A stretch of 64,000 nucleotides of DNA from Mucilaginibacter sp. SJ (GCF_028993635.1 NZ_CP118631.1:2170001-2234000); one strand, 5' to 3'; shown: positions 16,109 to 25,222, numbered from the stretch's first letter. Notes: generated by a model from the letters alone, not told the origin. Made by a program: numbers and translations.

Positions 16109-17449
16109 ATGCTTACCACCAATCATAAACCAGTTAAAACCCTGCTGCTCACAGCACTCATTGGTCTGCAAGGCTTGCAAAGCAATGCTCAAACCAAGCC
16201 CGGCACAACCGAAATAACAAAATGGCAATACGGTAAAACCGGGGCCGTTTCCCTTACTTATGATGACGGCTCTATGAACCAGTTCAGAAAAGCCCTGCCT
16301 GTTATGGAACGCCTTAAAATGCCGGCCACCTTTTTCATTATTACAGGTTCCATACCCGGATCCAAATATCATGGAAAATTTATTGGCCGCCCGGTAAAGG
16401 ATATTATTAAAGAATCAGCAACGGTGCCAACTAACGACCAGAACTTTTTTGAGCGATGCTCTGCTGCCGGATATTTAGGTTATATGGGTACCATCGCTTC
16501 ACATACACAAGCAGGGAGTTTATATGATAGCGGCAAAAAAGAAAAAGCTTTTAAGGTACTTGATGATATATATGCCAAAGCCCGCAACGGGGAATTGAAA
16601 CGTGGGTACGAGCCAAACGACGAGTTTAAACAATCCATAGGTTCAACCTGGGATGATTTCAGAAAAGACGCAGCCAAAGGTTATGAATTTGCCAGTCATT
16701 CCATTACTCACCCCAGCATGCCGGGGCTTGATGAGCCAAATCTGCTTTGGGAACTGGAAAAGAGTAAGACCGATATACTGGCCCAACTTGGCCCTAAACA
16801 TACCTTTTCGGCCGAGTGTCCGTATGGTTTTGAAAACGACCGGGTAATGAGCTATGCCCTGAAAACTTATCCGGCCTTGCGCAACCGCATGCCCGAACCC
16901 TGGCTAAAGGAAATTGATCGCGCCAGCAAACAAACACCCGGCTCTACAGATAAAGATTATATTCAATGGCAACGCGGCGCTACCACCAAAACACCGCTGC
17001 CAATGATGAAACTTTGGGTTGACACTACACTAAACCATAGCAACACCTGGCTGGTACTGGTATTCCATGGCATTGATGGTATGGGTTATGAGGCCCTGCC
17101 CAGTACTCTGCTCGATGAATATTTTCAATATATCAAAAGCAAAAACGATAAACTTTGGGTAGCCACCTTTGGCGATGTTACCCGTTATATGCGCGAGCGT
17201 GAACATGGCAAAGCCGATGCTTCAACTACAGGGAACACGATACGGGTAAAAGTAAGCCATAACCTTGATGGCAAAATGTATTATCTGCCATTAACGCTCA
17301 AAACCTATGTATCACCAGGCTGGACAAGCGCAACCGTGACCCAGGGCTCAAAAAGCAAAAAGATTAACACAGCTAAAGATCAGCACGGTACCTATGTACT
17401 CTATCAGGCTCAGCCAAATGAAGGCATAGTAACACTAAAGAAGGGATAA
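16109..17449 (+). CDS. Secreted polysaccharide deacetylase (NodB homology domain, CE4)
   Basis: The 446-residue protein has a signal peptide (about 1-27, ends QSNAQ). The NodB domain begins at about residue 45 with GAVSLTYDDGSMNQF; the Asp pair D52-D53 corresponds to CE4 motif 1. Motif 2 is ASHSITHPS, with two histidines for the metal. VLVFHGIDGMGYE supplies a late motif. A C-terminal beta domain (about 370-446) may be a binding module. It should remove acetyl groups from N-acetylglucosamine or acetylated plant polymers in the periplasm or outside. The gene stands alone with a long, repeat-containing upstream region. Confidence 0.88.
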   Translation: MLTTNHKPVKTLLLTALIGLQGLQSNAQTKPGTTEITKWQYGKTGAVSLTYDDGSMNQFRKALPVMERLKMPATFFIITGSIPGSKYHGKFIGRPVKDIIKESATVPTNDQNFFERCSAAGYLGYMGTIASHTQAGSLYDSGKKEKAFKVLDDIYAKARNGELKRGYEPNDEFKQSIGSTWDDFRKDAAKGYEFASHSITHPSMPGLDEPNLLWELEKSKTDILAQLGPKHTFSAECPYGFENDRVMSYALKTYPALRNRMPEPWLKEIDRASKQTPGSTDKDYIQWQRGATTKTPLPMMKLWVDTTLNHSNTWLVLVFHGIDGMGYEALPSTLLDEYFQYIKSKNDKLWVATFGDVTRYMREREHGKADASTTGNTIRVKVSHNLDGKMYYLPLTLKTYVSPGWTSATVTQGSKSKKINTAKDQHGTYVLYQAQPNEGIVTLKKG

Positions 17450-17463
17450 TTATATTGGATAGT

Positions 17464-17517
17464 TTAATTGGTGCTGAAGTAGTTTTTGATAAAATAGCCT
17501 GCTTCAGCACCAATTAA
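17464..17517. terminator. Long-stem hairpin between convergent genes
   Basis: TTAATTGGTGCTGAAG (17464-17479) pairs perfectly with 17502-17517 around a 22-base loop. It lies between the convergent deacetylase (stop 17449) and flavohemoglobin (stop 17527) genes, so it probably ends both. Confidence 0.7.
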
Positions 17518-17526
17518 CAATTGCTT

Positions 17527-18741
17527 TTAGTTCAGCTGCAAAGTTTGCGGGCCGAACTCTTCAAAATGGATCAGTTGCTTATCGATGCCTTTTTTTACCA
17601 GTTCGCGGTAATGCAGTTCAATAAAGCCAGCCGGTCCGCAAATGTAATATTCAGTATTTGGCTCAAATATCTCATCGCTCAGTTGGTTCAGGTCAACCCA
17701 GCCTTCATATAAGTCATCAGAAGTTCCTTCTTCAACCTCATTATAAAAAATGTGCTTCTTAACTTCCTCGTTTTTACCTTCCCAGTGTTCAATAACTTCT
17801 TTAAAAGCATGCACATTTTTATCCCGGCAACCGTGAACCCATGTTTTTGGTCGTTTGCTGCCGCTTTTAATCAGGCTTTCCATCATGCTCATTAACGGCG
17901 TTTGACCAACGCCCCCACTTATAAAAACTATCGGATGATCGCCGTCGCCATTTAATACAAATCCCCCTGCCGGTGCCGATACTTCGATGATATCACCTTC
18001 ATTAACAAAATTATGCAGGCGGTTGCTGATCATGCCATCGGCAAGCAATGCAGTTCCAGCTTCGCGTTTTACCGAAATACGATAATACTCGCCATTAGGC
18101 GCGCTTGAGATACTGTACTGACGGGGTTGCAACAGGTTAAGCTCCGGCAAAAACAAACGCACGCTTAAAAACTGACCGGGCGTAAAATCCGGTACCGCTC
18201 CACCGTTCGCGGGATAAAGGTAAAAGGAAATGATCTCTGCCGATTCTTTTACTTTCTGTTTTACCACAAATGGCCTCCAGCCTGTCCAGCCACCTTTTTT
18301 AGCCACTTGTTTACTGTAAAGGTTTTGTTCATGGCCAGTCATAATAGCGGCCAGCTGATTGTAAGCAACAGTCCATGCTTCGAGCAGTTCGGGTGTAGCT
18401 GCATCGCCTAATACTTCGCTGATTGAGGCAATCAGGTGACCGCCAACAATAGCATAATGCTCGGGTCTTATATCCAAACTTGTATGTTTTTGCCCAATGC
18501 CGTCAAGTACAGGCATCAACACGCCGGGGTTTTCAATATGCTCGGCATAAGCCAGTACAGCCATGGCCAGGGCCGTTTGTTGTTTGCTATTTTGCTGGTT
18601 GCCCATGTTAAACACATTTTTAAGCTCGGGGTTATGGGTAAACATCCGGTTGTAAAAATGAGTAGTTAACAACACTCCATGCTCTTTCAATACAGGCACT
18701 GTGGCCTTAATCAACTCTTTTTGTTCTTTTGTGATCGTCAT
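17527..18741 (-). CDS. hmp: Flavohemoglobin nitric oxide dioxygenase
   Basis: This 404-residue enzyme turns nitric oxide plus O2 into nitrate using NAD(P)H. The N-terminal globin (about 1-140) has B10 Tyr30, an E7 glutamine in NSKQQTAL and proximal His86 (GIGQKHTSLD). The FAD domain shows LQPRQYSISSAP at about 205-216 and the NAD domain shows FISGGVGQTPLMSMM and YYICGPAGFI. Length is normal. It lies 108 bp downstream of the truncated globin gene and near an NsrR-like regulator, forming a nitric-oxide defence module. Confidence 0.96.
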   Translation of the reverse strand: MTITKEQKELIKATVPVLKEHGVLLTTHFYNRMFTHNPELKNVFNMGNQQNSKQQTALAMAVLAYAEHIENPGVLMPVLDGIGQKHTSLDIRPEHYAIVGGHLIASISEVLGDAATPELLEAWTVAYNQLAAIMTGHEQNLYSKQVAKKGGWTGWRPFVVKQKVKESAEIISFYLYPANGGAVPDFTPGQFLSVRLFLPELNLLQPRQYSISSAPNGEYYRISVKREAGTALLADGMISNRLHNFVNEGDIIEVSAPAGGFVLNGDGDHPIVFISGGVGQTPLMSMMESLIKSGSKRPKTWVHGCRDKNVHAFKEVIEHWEGKNEEVKKHIFYNEVEEGTSDDLYEGWVDLNQLSDEIFEPNTEYYICGPAGFIELHYRELVKKGIDKQLIHFEEFGPQTLQLN

Positions 18742-18849
18742 TTTAACAATATATATTTATAATTAATTGTGCGGCTGTAGCAGAATTGCAACTACCAGCC
18801 TTTTTTCGTTAACTCCCGGAAGTATCGCGTGTTAGTATGTTCCGGATAA

Positions 18850-19236
18850 CTACACGATAGTCCTACCCGCCCCACCTTTCATATTAGCCAGCTTACTCTG
18901 AAACATTACCGCCATCAGGCCTGCCCTGTTCTTGGCATCATCAGCCATGGGCCCGGCAAAATGTGCATCAACCGTTTGGGTAAACAGCTCCAGCCAGCGG
19001 TTAAAATGCTCGTCATTTATAGGCAAGGGTGCATGTTTGGCAAAGGGATTGCCCCTGAAACCAGCAACGCCAAACAATGCAGCATTCCAGAAAGCGTACA
19101 TTTTATCAAGGTGCGGCTGCCAGTCGTTTTTTATAACTTCAGCAAAAACGGGCTCCAATAGCCCATCGAGGCGCACCCTGGTGTAAAATTCATCAACCAG
19201 TATTTTAATTGAGGTTAGATCTTCTATATCGTTCAT
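18850..19236 (-). CDS. Group III truncated hemoglobin
   Basis: This 128-residue globin matches group III: WQPHLDKMYAFWNAALFG, FRGNPFAKHAPLPI, and proximal His in DEHFNRWLELFTQTV (about residue 78). Proteins of this group bind O2 or NO in the cytoplasm and often sit beside flavohemoglobin. It lies upstream of hmp on the same strand, and the pair may be under the Rrf2 regulator encoded 370 bp further up. The start ATG at 19236 is the only good choice. Confidence 0.93.
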   Translation of the reverse strand: MNDIEDLTSIKILVDEFYTRVRLDGLLEPVFAEVIKNDWQPHLDKMYAFWNAALFGVAGFRGNPFAKHAPLPINDEHFNRWLELFTQTVDAHFAGPMADDAKNRAGLMAVMFQSKLANMKGGAGRTIV

Positions 19237-19400
19237 TAGTTGTTTATTTTGTTGAAATACAAGCTATTTAATAGCAACCATCACAATTATTATTCCATTG
19301 AGCAGAAAAAAGCTTGCCAGTGTAACGCGGTCTAAGAATGGCGCTTAAAGGACTATCTACCGTGCTTCAACCGGTTATTTGTGACAAGTTGCAGAATCCA

Positions 19401-19431
19401 GACTTACGAAGCTTTTGAAACTTCGTAAGTC
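19401..19431. repeat. Palindromic element (GACTTACGAAG arms)
   Basis: In the 369-bp gap 19237-19605 the perfect 11-bp arms GACTTACGAAG (19401-19411) and CTTCGTAAGTC (19421-19431) form a hairpin with a 9-base loop. Without a following T-run it looks like a dispersed repeat rather than a terminator, although it could stop the Rrf2 transcript. The rest of the gap has no recognisable gene. Confidence 0.6.
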
Positions 19432-19605
19432 TTCCGCTTTTTCATATTACAAAGCCCATCGAATTTCTTTGGGGCATTAATTTGACTTTCATATAATATA
19501 TTAATACCTTTTTATCCTTTAATTAACCATTTCAACATTCTCTTTTATTTAATTCATTAAACCTGGTGCTTTGACCGCTCCTTAAATCTTCCGGGCGGGC
19601 GGGGT

Positions 19606-20043
19606 TTATTTTTTCAGTACTACAATTCCGAGGTTCAGATCTTCATTGAACTGGCTTATGGTAACAGATTCAAGCATGTTTTGCAAGCGGTTCCTCACGT
19701 CTAAAAAATCATGATGCAACGGGCAGGGATTTTTTGACGAACATTCCTTTAACCCTAAACCACAATCCCTGAATATACCGCCGCCATCAACCGCTTCTAT
19801 TACATCTGATAGCGGGCGGGCCAGGCTTTGCGCATCAAGGTAAAAACCGCCATTGGGTCCTTTTACCGATTGAATGATTCCTCTTCTACTTAAATCCTGA
19901 AGTATTTTAGCCAGGAAATGCTCAGGCGAATCAATGTTTACGGCTATTTCCTTTATGCCAACCCTACTGCCGTCGGCGGTGCGCTGGGCTATAAAAAATA
20001 CCGCCCTTACCGCATACTCACATGTTTTTGAAAATATTCCCAT
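19606..20043 (-). CDS. Rrf2-family iron-sulfur transcriptional regulator, NsrR-like
   Basis: Start chosen at ATG 20043, giving MGIFSKTCEYAVRA, the classic Rrf2 N-terminus (a TTG at 20058 would add five residues). The 145-residue product has a winged helix-turn-helix at about 1-75 and three conserved cysteines, Cys94, Cys101 and Cys107 (C-x6-C-x5-C in DCGLGLKECSSKNPC), for an Fe-S cluster. Rrf2 members with such clusters sense NO (NsrR), Fe-S status (IscR) or redox. Genomic position next to hmp and a truncated globin supports NO sensing. Two perfect palindromes overlap and precede its start, suggesting autoregulation. Confidence 0.9.
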   Translation of the reverse strand: MGIFSKTCEYAVRAVFFIAQRTADGSRVGIKEIAVNIDSPEHFLAKILQDLSRRGIIQSVKGPNGGFYLDAQSLARPLSDVIEAVDGGGIFRDCGLGLKECSSKNPCPLHHDFLDVRNRLQNMLESVTISQFNEDLNLGIVVLKK

Positions 20044-20058
20044 TGCTTTATAAAGCAA
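20043..20058. promoter_or_regulatory. 16-bp perfect palindrome at the Rrf2 start codon
   Basis: TTGCTTTATAAAGCAA is exactly self-complementary and touches the first base of the ATG. It could be a second regulator site or a hairpin that masks the ribosome-binding region. Confidence 0.45.
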
Positions 20059-20075
20059 AAGTAATTATTTCAACC

Positions 20076-20107
20076 AACAATAAAAGATATAAATATCTTT
20101 TATTGTT
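20076..20107. promoter_or_regulatory. 32-bp perfect palindrome, candidate NsrR/Rrf2 operator
   Basis: Two 15-bp perfect arms (20076-20090 and 20093-20107) flank AA; the core reads AAAGATATAAATATCTTT. Known NsrR sites are AT-rich dyads with AAGAT/ATCTT-like halves, so the match in style and position (33 bp before the regulator ATG) is good. It lies between the kinase stop (20130) and the regulator start. It lacks a GC stem or T-run, so a terminator is unlikely. Confidence 0.7.
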
Positions 20108-20129
20108 TCCTTTACTTAAGCCTGACAGT

Positions 20130-21248
20130 TTAAGCCATTAGTTTTATCGCTTCCTGACCGGTGGCGTTAAATTTATTTTGCTGGTTAAGCGGCAGGCTAA
20201 AAGAAAATATCGCGCCTCCGTCCTTTCCGTTTTCGGCCTTTACTGTACCGCCGTGTTTTTGGATAATGTTTTTCACAATGTATAAACCCAGGCCTTTGCT
20301 GTTTTTTTGCCTTACCGATTTTTGATTGCACTGATAAAACTTCTGGAACAGCGCCTGGCTGTTTTCCTCATTAATCCCTATCCCCTCGTCATGCACCGAT
20401 ACTTCAACATCATTTTCGTTACAGTCTATACTAATGTTAATGTGTGAGCATGGCGGCGAAAACCTGGCGGCGTTGGTTAAATAATTGATCAGCACCTGGA
20501 TGATCTTGTATTTATCTCCCCTAACCAAAATGCTATCGGCAGTGGGATATTTACAAAAGCGGTGGCCGGGATAAAGGATCCTCATTTCACCAAGCACTGT
20601 ATCAACCAGGTCGTTAATATCAAACAAGCTATAATTAAGCTGTGCTGATCTGTCCTCGCCGGTTGATGGTGATAAATATTCATCAATCAGTTTGGTCATC
20701 CCGTTAATATGCTGATCAACCATGTTCAATAACCTTACCGGTTGTTTATTAATGCTGAGCGCAAGGTGGTTAATTAAAAACTGGGTATTGAGCTTTATAA
20801 TAGTTAAAGGTGCGCGCAGTTCATGATTTACAATAGCCAGGCTCAGGCATTCCTCGTTAACTTTCTGGGTAACATCTTCAATGGTACCAATCATTTGTTC
20901 GGCAGCGCCCCACCTGCGTGAGTACAAAACACCTGTAAGCCGAATCCATTTTTCGGTACCGGATGGGGTTACAATTTGCACCTGCTTTTCAAATTTGGTA
21001 CCATTAAAGCAGGCAACCTTAAACTCATGGATAAGCCCGCTCAACTGCCCGGGTTTAACCAGCCCAAAAAGTGCTTCGATATTTTCATCATATCCCTTTG
21101 ATAGCTCAAGCATCTTGCGCATCCGCGGGCAAAAAGACACCTTATTTAACCGGAGCTGGATTTTCCAATTGCCTATGTATGCTGCTCCTATGGTGTGTTC
21201 AGGCATTAACCCCGCCCGGCTTTCCATATTTCTGATTTCCCTGTTCAT
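20130..21248 (-). CDS. Soluble PAS-containing sensor histidine kinase
   Basis: This 372-residue kinase has no membrane helix. The N-terminal PAS/PAC-like region (about 20-130) includes GNWKIQLRLNKVSFC and the PAC end MIGTIEDVTQKVNEE. HisKA follows with His142 (AIVNHELRAPLTIIK), and HATPase_c with VLINYLTNAARFSPP, DEGIGINEEN and GLGLYIVKNIIQKHGG. It should sense a cytoplasmic signal. No response regulator is adjacent. It lies 20 bp downstream of a small protein gene, in a four-gene minus-strand group with a second kinase at the head. Confidence 0.92.
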   Translation of the reverse strand: MNREIRNMESRAGLMPEHTIGAAYIGNWKIQLRLNKVSFCPRMRKMLELSKGYDENIEALFGLVKPGQLSGLIHEFKVACFNGTKFEKQVQIVTPSGTEKWIRLTGVLYSRRWGAAEQMIGTIEDVTQKVNEECLSLAIVNHELRAPLTIIKLNTQFLINHLALSINKQPVRLLNMVDQHINGMTKLIDEYLSPSTGEDRSAQLNYSLFDINDLVDTVLGEMRILYPGHRFCKYPTADSILVRGDKYKIIQVLINYLTNAARFSPPCSHINISIDCNENDVEVSVHDEGIGINEENSQALFQKFYQCNQKSVRQKNSKGLGLYIVKNIIQKHGGTVKAENGKDGGAIFSFSLPLNQQNKFNATGQEAIKLMA

Positions 21249-21268
21249 TTGGATGTTTTTCTTAAATT

Positions 21269-21613
21269 TTATTTTATTACTGATAGATTTAACCTAATCA
21301 CATTATTAAATTTTGACCATAAGCTTAATGACATCCCTTTAATGTATGCCCTGTAATCACTCATCAATATGCCGTTCATGTCATGGTTCATTAACCGGAT
21401 GGCATACACCAAACTGCAATCATTATTTGCTCCGGATGATTGGCAGTGATAGCTCTCCATGATCTCAAAATCATCGGGCGAGATCAACTCATTGTATTGT
21501 AAACACCTGATATATTCATTCTCAATTACAAAATCGAGATTAAAGCCCCGCTCCTGCAGATCAATAATGAGGTTTATCAATTGTTCATCATCGTAATGCA
21601 TATTGTCATTCAT
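21269..21613 (-). CDS. Small conserved protein of unknown function (114 residues)
   Basis: A small acidic cytoplasmic protein with the block LISPDDFEIMESYHC and SLVYAIRLMNHDMNGILM. I recall a widespread Bacteroidota family of about 100 residues with the pattern DDFEI-E-YRFEG and VVYAI, often mislabelled phosphoribosylpyrophosphate synthetase; this looks like a divergent member. Its ATG overlaps the stop of the upstream membrane gene at base 21613, so they are coupled. Possible accessory protein for the kinases on either side. Function unknown. Confidence 0.75.
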   Translation of the reverse strand: MNDNMHYDDEQLINLIIDLQERGFNLDFVIENEYIRCLQYNELISPDDFEIMESYHCQSSGANNDCSLVYAIRLMNHDMNGILMSDYRAYIKGMSLSLWSKFNNVIRLNLSVIK

Positions 21614-22020
21614 TAAATAGGTGATGCCATCAATTCATTTTCAATAGTGTTTGTATTGGCCCTATAAAGCCATAAATGACCTTGCAAAGCCATGTAAAAA
21701 AGCAGGAGTAATGCCTGTATTGTAATAAGCGATACAGATACGCTTATTGTCAAATCGGTGACACTACCCAGTAGCAGTAAAAACATATCGGCCGATATAA
21801 AACCTATGCTTGTTTGCCTAAGCAAGGGTTTGTCCGGCATAAGCATAATAACCAGCAAAGCGAATTTCAATGAACATATGCTATAAAGCACGATTATGAA
21901 AAACCTGGCGGGCACCAGCCGTTCCATCAAACTTGTGTTAAGCTTAATAAATAAACCTGTTGCTATAAACATCAACACACTTGTAAAGAAGGCTACTGCC
22001 AAACAAACAAACTTTTTCAT
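21613..22020 (-). CDS. Small four-helix membrane protein of unknown function
   Basis: The 135 residues form about four membrane helices: 5-25 (LAVAFFTSVLMFIATGLFI), 40-60 (FFIIVLYSICSLKFALLVIM), 70-90 and 95-115. I do not recognise a family. It is translationally coupled to the 114-residue protein and lies between two sensor kinases, so it may be a membrane sensor or anchor for the soluble PAS kinase. No motif supports a more exact call. Confidence 0.7.
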   Translation of the reverse strand: MKKFVCLAVAFFTSVLMFIATGLFIKLNTSLMERLVPARFFIIVLYSICSLKFALLVIMLMPDKPLLRQTSIGFISADMFLLLLGSVTDLTISVSVSLITIQALLLLFYMALQGHLWLYRANTNTIENELMASPI

Positions 22021-22181
22021 AGCGGAGGGCTTACACGTTTATCGCACAATTAATTAATGCTTAATTATTAACTGTTATTTAACAATGTAAAATTCGGGCC
22101 GGAGATACCCGAAATCAATGTACTAATTATGGTTTCAGTAGTACAAATTACATATGGCCCAAGACAAATGGGGCGTTAATA

Positions 22182-23147
22182 CTATATAGGATAGTATTCA
22201 TTTTCGATATTCCCGAAATTCTTTTCTGCACGGAAAACCAGGGTTATTGCCACGCCCTCGTTATTTTCCATTTTAAAATTCCCGCCAAGCTGTTTGCTCA
22301 GGGCCTTCATCATTTCCATACCTAATGACGACGCTTCTTTAATATCAAAACCCTGTGGCAGGCCGATACCGTTATCGGCAATGCTCAACATGATATTATT
22401 ATCATCAAGTGTGCCAAGCGAGATATTTATATAGCCACGCCTGTGCGGAAAAGCATACTTAATAGCATTGGTAATAGCTTCATTGAGCATGAGGCCAACA
22501 GGTACGGCCTGGGCAACATCCATTTTAACACGTTCAATTTGCTGTTCAAACCTGATTCCCCGTTCATGAGCGTCGTAACAATCGGCAAGATAATTAACCA
22601 GTTCGTTGATGTAAACAGCAATATCAATAAAGGCTACGTTTGAGCTGCTGTATAATTTTTGATGAATGAGGGCTATAGCCTGTACACGGTTCTGGCTTTC
22701 ACGGATGGCGGCAAGCGCCGCGTTATTTTTTAAAAATGCCGATTGGGTGTTAAGCAGGCTCATCACTATTTGCAGGTTATTTTTTACCCGGTGATGCACC
22801 TCCTTCAATAACCAGTCCTTTTCATCAAGCAGGCGGTTTTTATCCGCGGTTAAATGCTGCAGCATTTGATTTTGCTCGCTGATCTTCTTCTCTTTTAGCT
22901 GCAACCGTTTGTTGTTTAGTTGCTTTTGCCAATAACCAACATAAGCACCCCCCAAAACGATAAGCAAGGCCACAATGCCGACAATTATAAGATCCCATCT
23001 AATAAAAAATAAATTACTTTTTGCCCACAAAACGCCCTGGAGGATATGATCGTACCGCTTCGCCGGCGAGTTTGTGGATATCAAAAGCAAAAAGCCTGTT
23101 AGTGTCAGCTTGCAATAAAACCGGGATAAGCTTAAATTGATATTCAC
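22182..23147 (-). CDS. Membrane sensor histidine kinase, HisKA_2 (LysR-Lov/HWE-like) type
   Basis: The 321-residue protein has an N-terminal hydrophobic segment (about 13-26), a membrane helix at about 52-71 and a coiled coil at about 75-112. A HisKA_2 dimerisation domain follows with EVHHRVKNNLQIVMSLLN (acceptor His118), then HATPase_c with LMLNEAITNAIKYAF and ADNGIGLPQG. The short region before the second helix leaves little room for a periplasmic sensor domain, so the signal may come from a partner. It heads the four-gene group on this strand and lacks an adjacent response regulator. Confidence 0.9.
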   Translation of the reverse strand: MNINLSLSRFYCKLTLTGFLLLISTNSPAKRYDHILQGVLWAKSNLFFIRWDLIIVGIVALLIVLGGAYVGYWQKQLNNKRLQLKEKKISEQNQMLQHLTADKNRLLDEKDWLLKEVHHRVKNNLQIVMSLLNTQSAFLKNNAALAAIRESQNRVQAIALIHQKLYSSSNVAFIDIAVYINELVNYLADCYDAHERGIRFEQQIERVKMDVAQAVPVGLMLNEAITNAIKYAFPHRRGYINISLGTLDDNNIMLSIADNGIGLPQGFDIKEASSLGMEMMKALSKQLGGNFKMENNEGVAITLVFRAEKNFGNIENEYYPI

Positions 23148-23485
23148 TTGGTATTATTTTTATTACCGGCCTAAACCAAAATCCTGTTCACATGCTTATA
23201 CTCAAATAAACATGCCCTCAAATTCAACTTATAAAAATAATATGCTGCCTAAACCTCACCGATGTATTAAATATGGATTTTGATGTATGAATTATGTATT
23301 GTGTTTACCACCTTACAACAAAAGCAAATATTAATCTATATAATTAACAATCAAACATTAAGCATCAGACTCCCCAGTTTCAAGCTCTTTTATTTGTGAA
23401 TGTAGGATGGCTGACGCAGGACCAAATATTGGCATCTCATTTCCTGGATAGCAAATGTTTTTTCAATAGCTATTAATTAGCTTAA

Positions 23486-23626
23486 ACATATCGGCGCGCT
23501 GCTCCTTTTGCCGGCGATAGTACCTGGCTTAGGCGGTTAAGGATATATAAGGACGATATTTCGCTTTCCTATCAGGAATATAATGATATTTCGTTAAGAA
23601 GCAGCGTCGAAAAAATTACCAAGTAA
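23486..23626 (+). pseudogene. Possible C-terminal remnant of an unknown gene
   Basis: In the 558-bp gap 23148-23705 one plus-strand frame is open from 23486 to a TAA at 23624 without a start codon. It encodes a protein-like tail (LRRLRIYKDDISLSYQEYND then ISLRSSVEKITK). Composition is like coding sequence here, but no family is recognised, so this is a weak call. The rest of the gap is AT-rich and would hold the promoters of the divergent kinase and AraC genes. Confidence 0.25.
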
Positions 23627-23705
23627 CTGACTATCAACAAAATAAAAACAACGGCACGAAATTGGAGTTGCGGTGGATGTATTATAAGCTTTAAACTAAG
23701 CAACC

Positions 23706-24575
23706 ATGAAACAAGCCAACGATTTTACACCGCTACACTTTGACAAAGCATCCCGTTGCCTTCCTTTTAAGATCCATACCATTGAGTGGATCAAAGAAAA
23801 CGGTATTGACCTTCCTAACGATTATTTTATGCTGATTTGGATAACAGCCGGCAACGGTTCCTACAGGCTTAATTTGCAAAAAGAAGCTGTTACCCCCAAT
23901 CAATTATTATTGATCAAGCCCGGCCGGCTGCACAATCTTAAATTTAGCAGCAGCTTACAGGGGTTTGTCATCTCGTTCACCGATTCGTTTTTAGATATAG
24001 AAGATTACGGCAAGGAGCCTGTATACAGCCCCATTTATCAAATGTTTAACCAAACGCAGATCATCACCATAAACCGTGAACTGGCCAATGACATGAATGA
24101 TATCAGCGAAATAATGCTGAAAGAATACAGCAGGCATAACCTTTACCGATCCGAGATATTGAAGCGTTATTTCAAGATCTTCCTAATTTATCTTTCACGC
24201 CAGCTGGATTCGGAGCAAGCGCCAAAGCAATCGCGAAATACTGCCATCCTGCAAAACTTCATGACTTTGCTTGATAAAAACTTCAGGGAGAATAAAATGG
24301 TTGCCGACTATGCCAGCAGGTTAGCGGTAACCCCCAATTACCTCAACGAGGTGGTAAAAAAGCTAACTGGCCAGCCGGCCGGTCATCACATCAGGCAAAG
24401 GGTTGCCGCCGAGGCAAAACGGCAGGCCATACATCCTGATAGCTGTATGAAAAAAATTGCATACGACCTGGGCTTTTGTGACCTGGCCCATTTCAGTAAA
24501 TTTTTTAAAAACACTACCGGTATCAGCTTTTCTGATTTTAAGAAAAAGGGCACAATATTACTACCTGTTTTTTAA
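23706..24575 (+). CDS. AraC-family transcriptional regulator
   Basis: The 289-residue protein has an N-terminal cupin-like ligand region (about 1-150, WITAGNGSYRLNLQKEAVTP and LLLIKPGRLHNL). A C-terminal pair of helix-turn-helices (about 185-285) shows VADYASRLAVTPNYLNEVVK and KIAYDLGFCDLAHFSKFFKN, the AraC signature. It is a single gene. The convergent DoxX gene ends 37 bp away. Target and ligand unknown. Confidence 0.94.
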   Translation: MKQANDFTPLHFDKASRCLPFKIHTIEWIKENGIDLPNDYFMLIWITAGNGSYRLNLQKEAVTPNQLLLIKPGRLHNLKFSSSLQGFVISFTDSFLDIEDYGKEPVYSPIYQMFNQTQIITINRELANDMNDISEIMLKEYSRHNLYRSEILKRYFKIFLIYLSRQLDSEQAPKQSRNTAILQNFMTLLDKNFRENKMVADYASRLAVTPNYLNEVVKKLTGQPAGHHIRQRVAAEAKRQAIHPDSCMKKIAYDLGFCDLAHFSKFFKNTTGISFSDFKKKGTILLPVF

Positions 24576-24611
24576 CAGCATATCGTAAGCTTATTGTTTT
24601 TAAGTTTCAAA

Positions 24612-25052
24612 TTACATTTCGTCGTATTTGAAATCAATACTCCAGCGATAGGTAGATATACCTGCCAGCATTAAGCTGGCTGCGCTATCGGCCCAAACCG
24701 AATAACTGAAGGGGGCCTTAACCCCTAAAAACAAAGTCATGCACAGGGCAAATGTAAATGTAAGTGCAAAACTTGCATATGCAGCTGCCCTGATCTTAAG
24801 CCCTACTATAAACATAATGGCTATACAAACCTCACAAACTGTTGCTAAAAAGCCCATTACCCCGGCCATTGAGCGACTCAGAAAAGGCATTAATGTGTTG
24901 GTATAAACTACAAAATTATCCCAACTACCCCAGCTTACCGAATGTTGCCCTGCCGGCCCCAGAAAACCTAAACGATCTGCCACGGGTAGCAGGAAGCCTA
25001 TTCCTAATGCAAAGCGGAAATAAAGCTGTGCTATTTGAAGCGTGTTTTTCAT
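24612..25052 (-). CDS. DoxX-family membrane protein
   Basis: The 146-residue protein has four predicted membrane helices and the DoxX pattern: early FRFALGIGFLLPVADRLGF, a central FLATVCEVCIAIMFIVGLK and a final DSAASLMLAGISTYRWSID. DoxX proteins are poorly defined membrane components linked to redox and sulfur metabolism. The gene is alone, convergent with the AraC gene. Confidence 0.88.
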   Translation of the reverse strand: MKNTLQIAQLYFRFALGIGFLLPVADRLGFLGPAGQHSVSWGSWDNFVVYTNTLMPFLSRSMAGVMGFLATVCEVCIAIMFIVGLKIRAAAYASFALTFTFALCMTLFLGVKAPFSYSVWADSAASLMLAGISTYRWSIDFKYDEM

Positions 25053-25222
25053 ATTATATACAAATTATGCATCTAAAATAAAGCTTTAAAAGCCCGCTTA
25101 GAAATACACAATCCCATGTTTACACAAGTACGATAAAAGTGTCATCTTTTTGTTGAGAGATTGGCCGGTTAACATTTATCCAGAATTTCTACAGAATGTG
25201 AGGGTACTATCGCATCAATCTT

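Noticed and set aside
24612..25052. DoxX as part of a thiosulfate oxidation system
   Set aside because: No DoxA/DoxD partner or sulfur genes nearby; only the general family can be stated.
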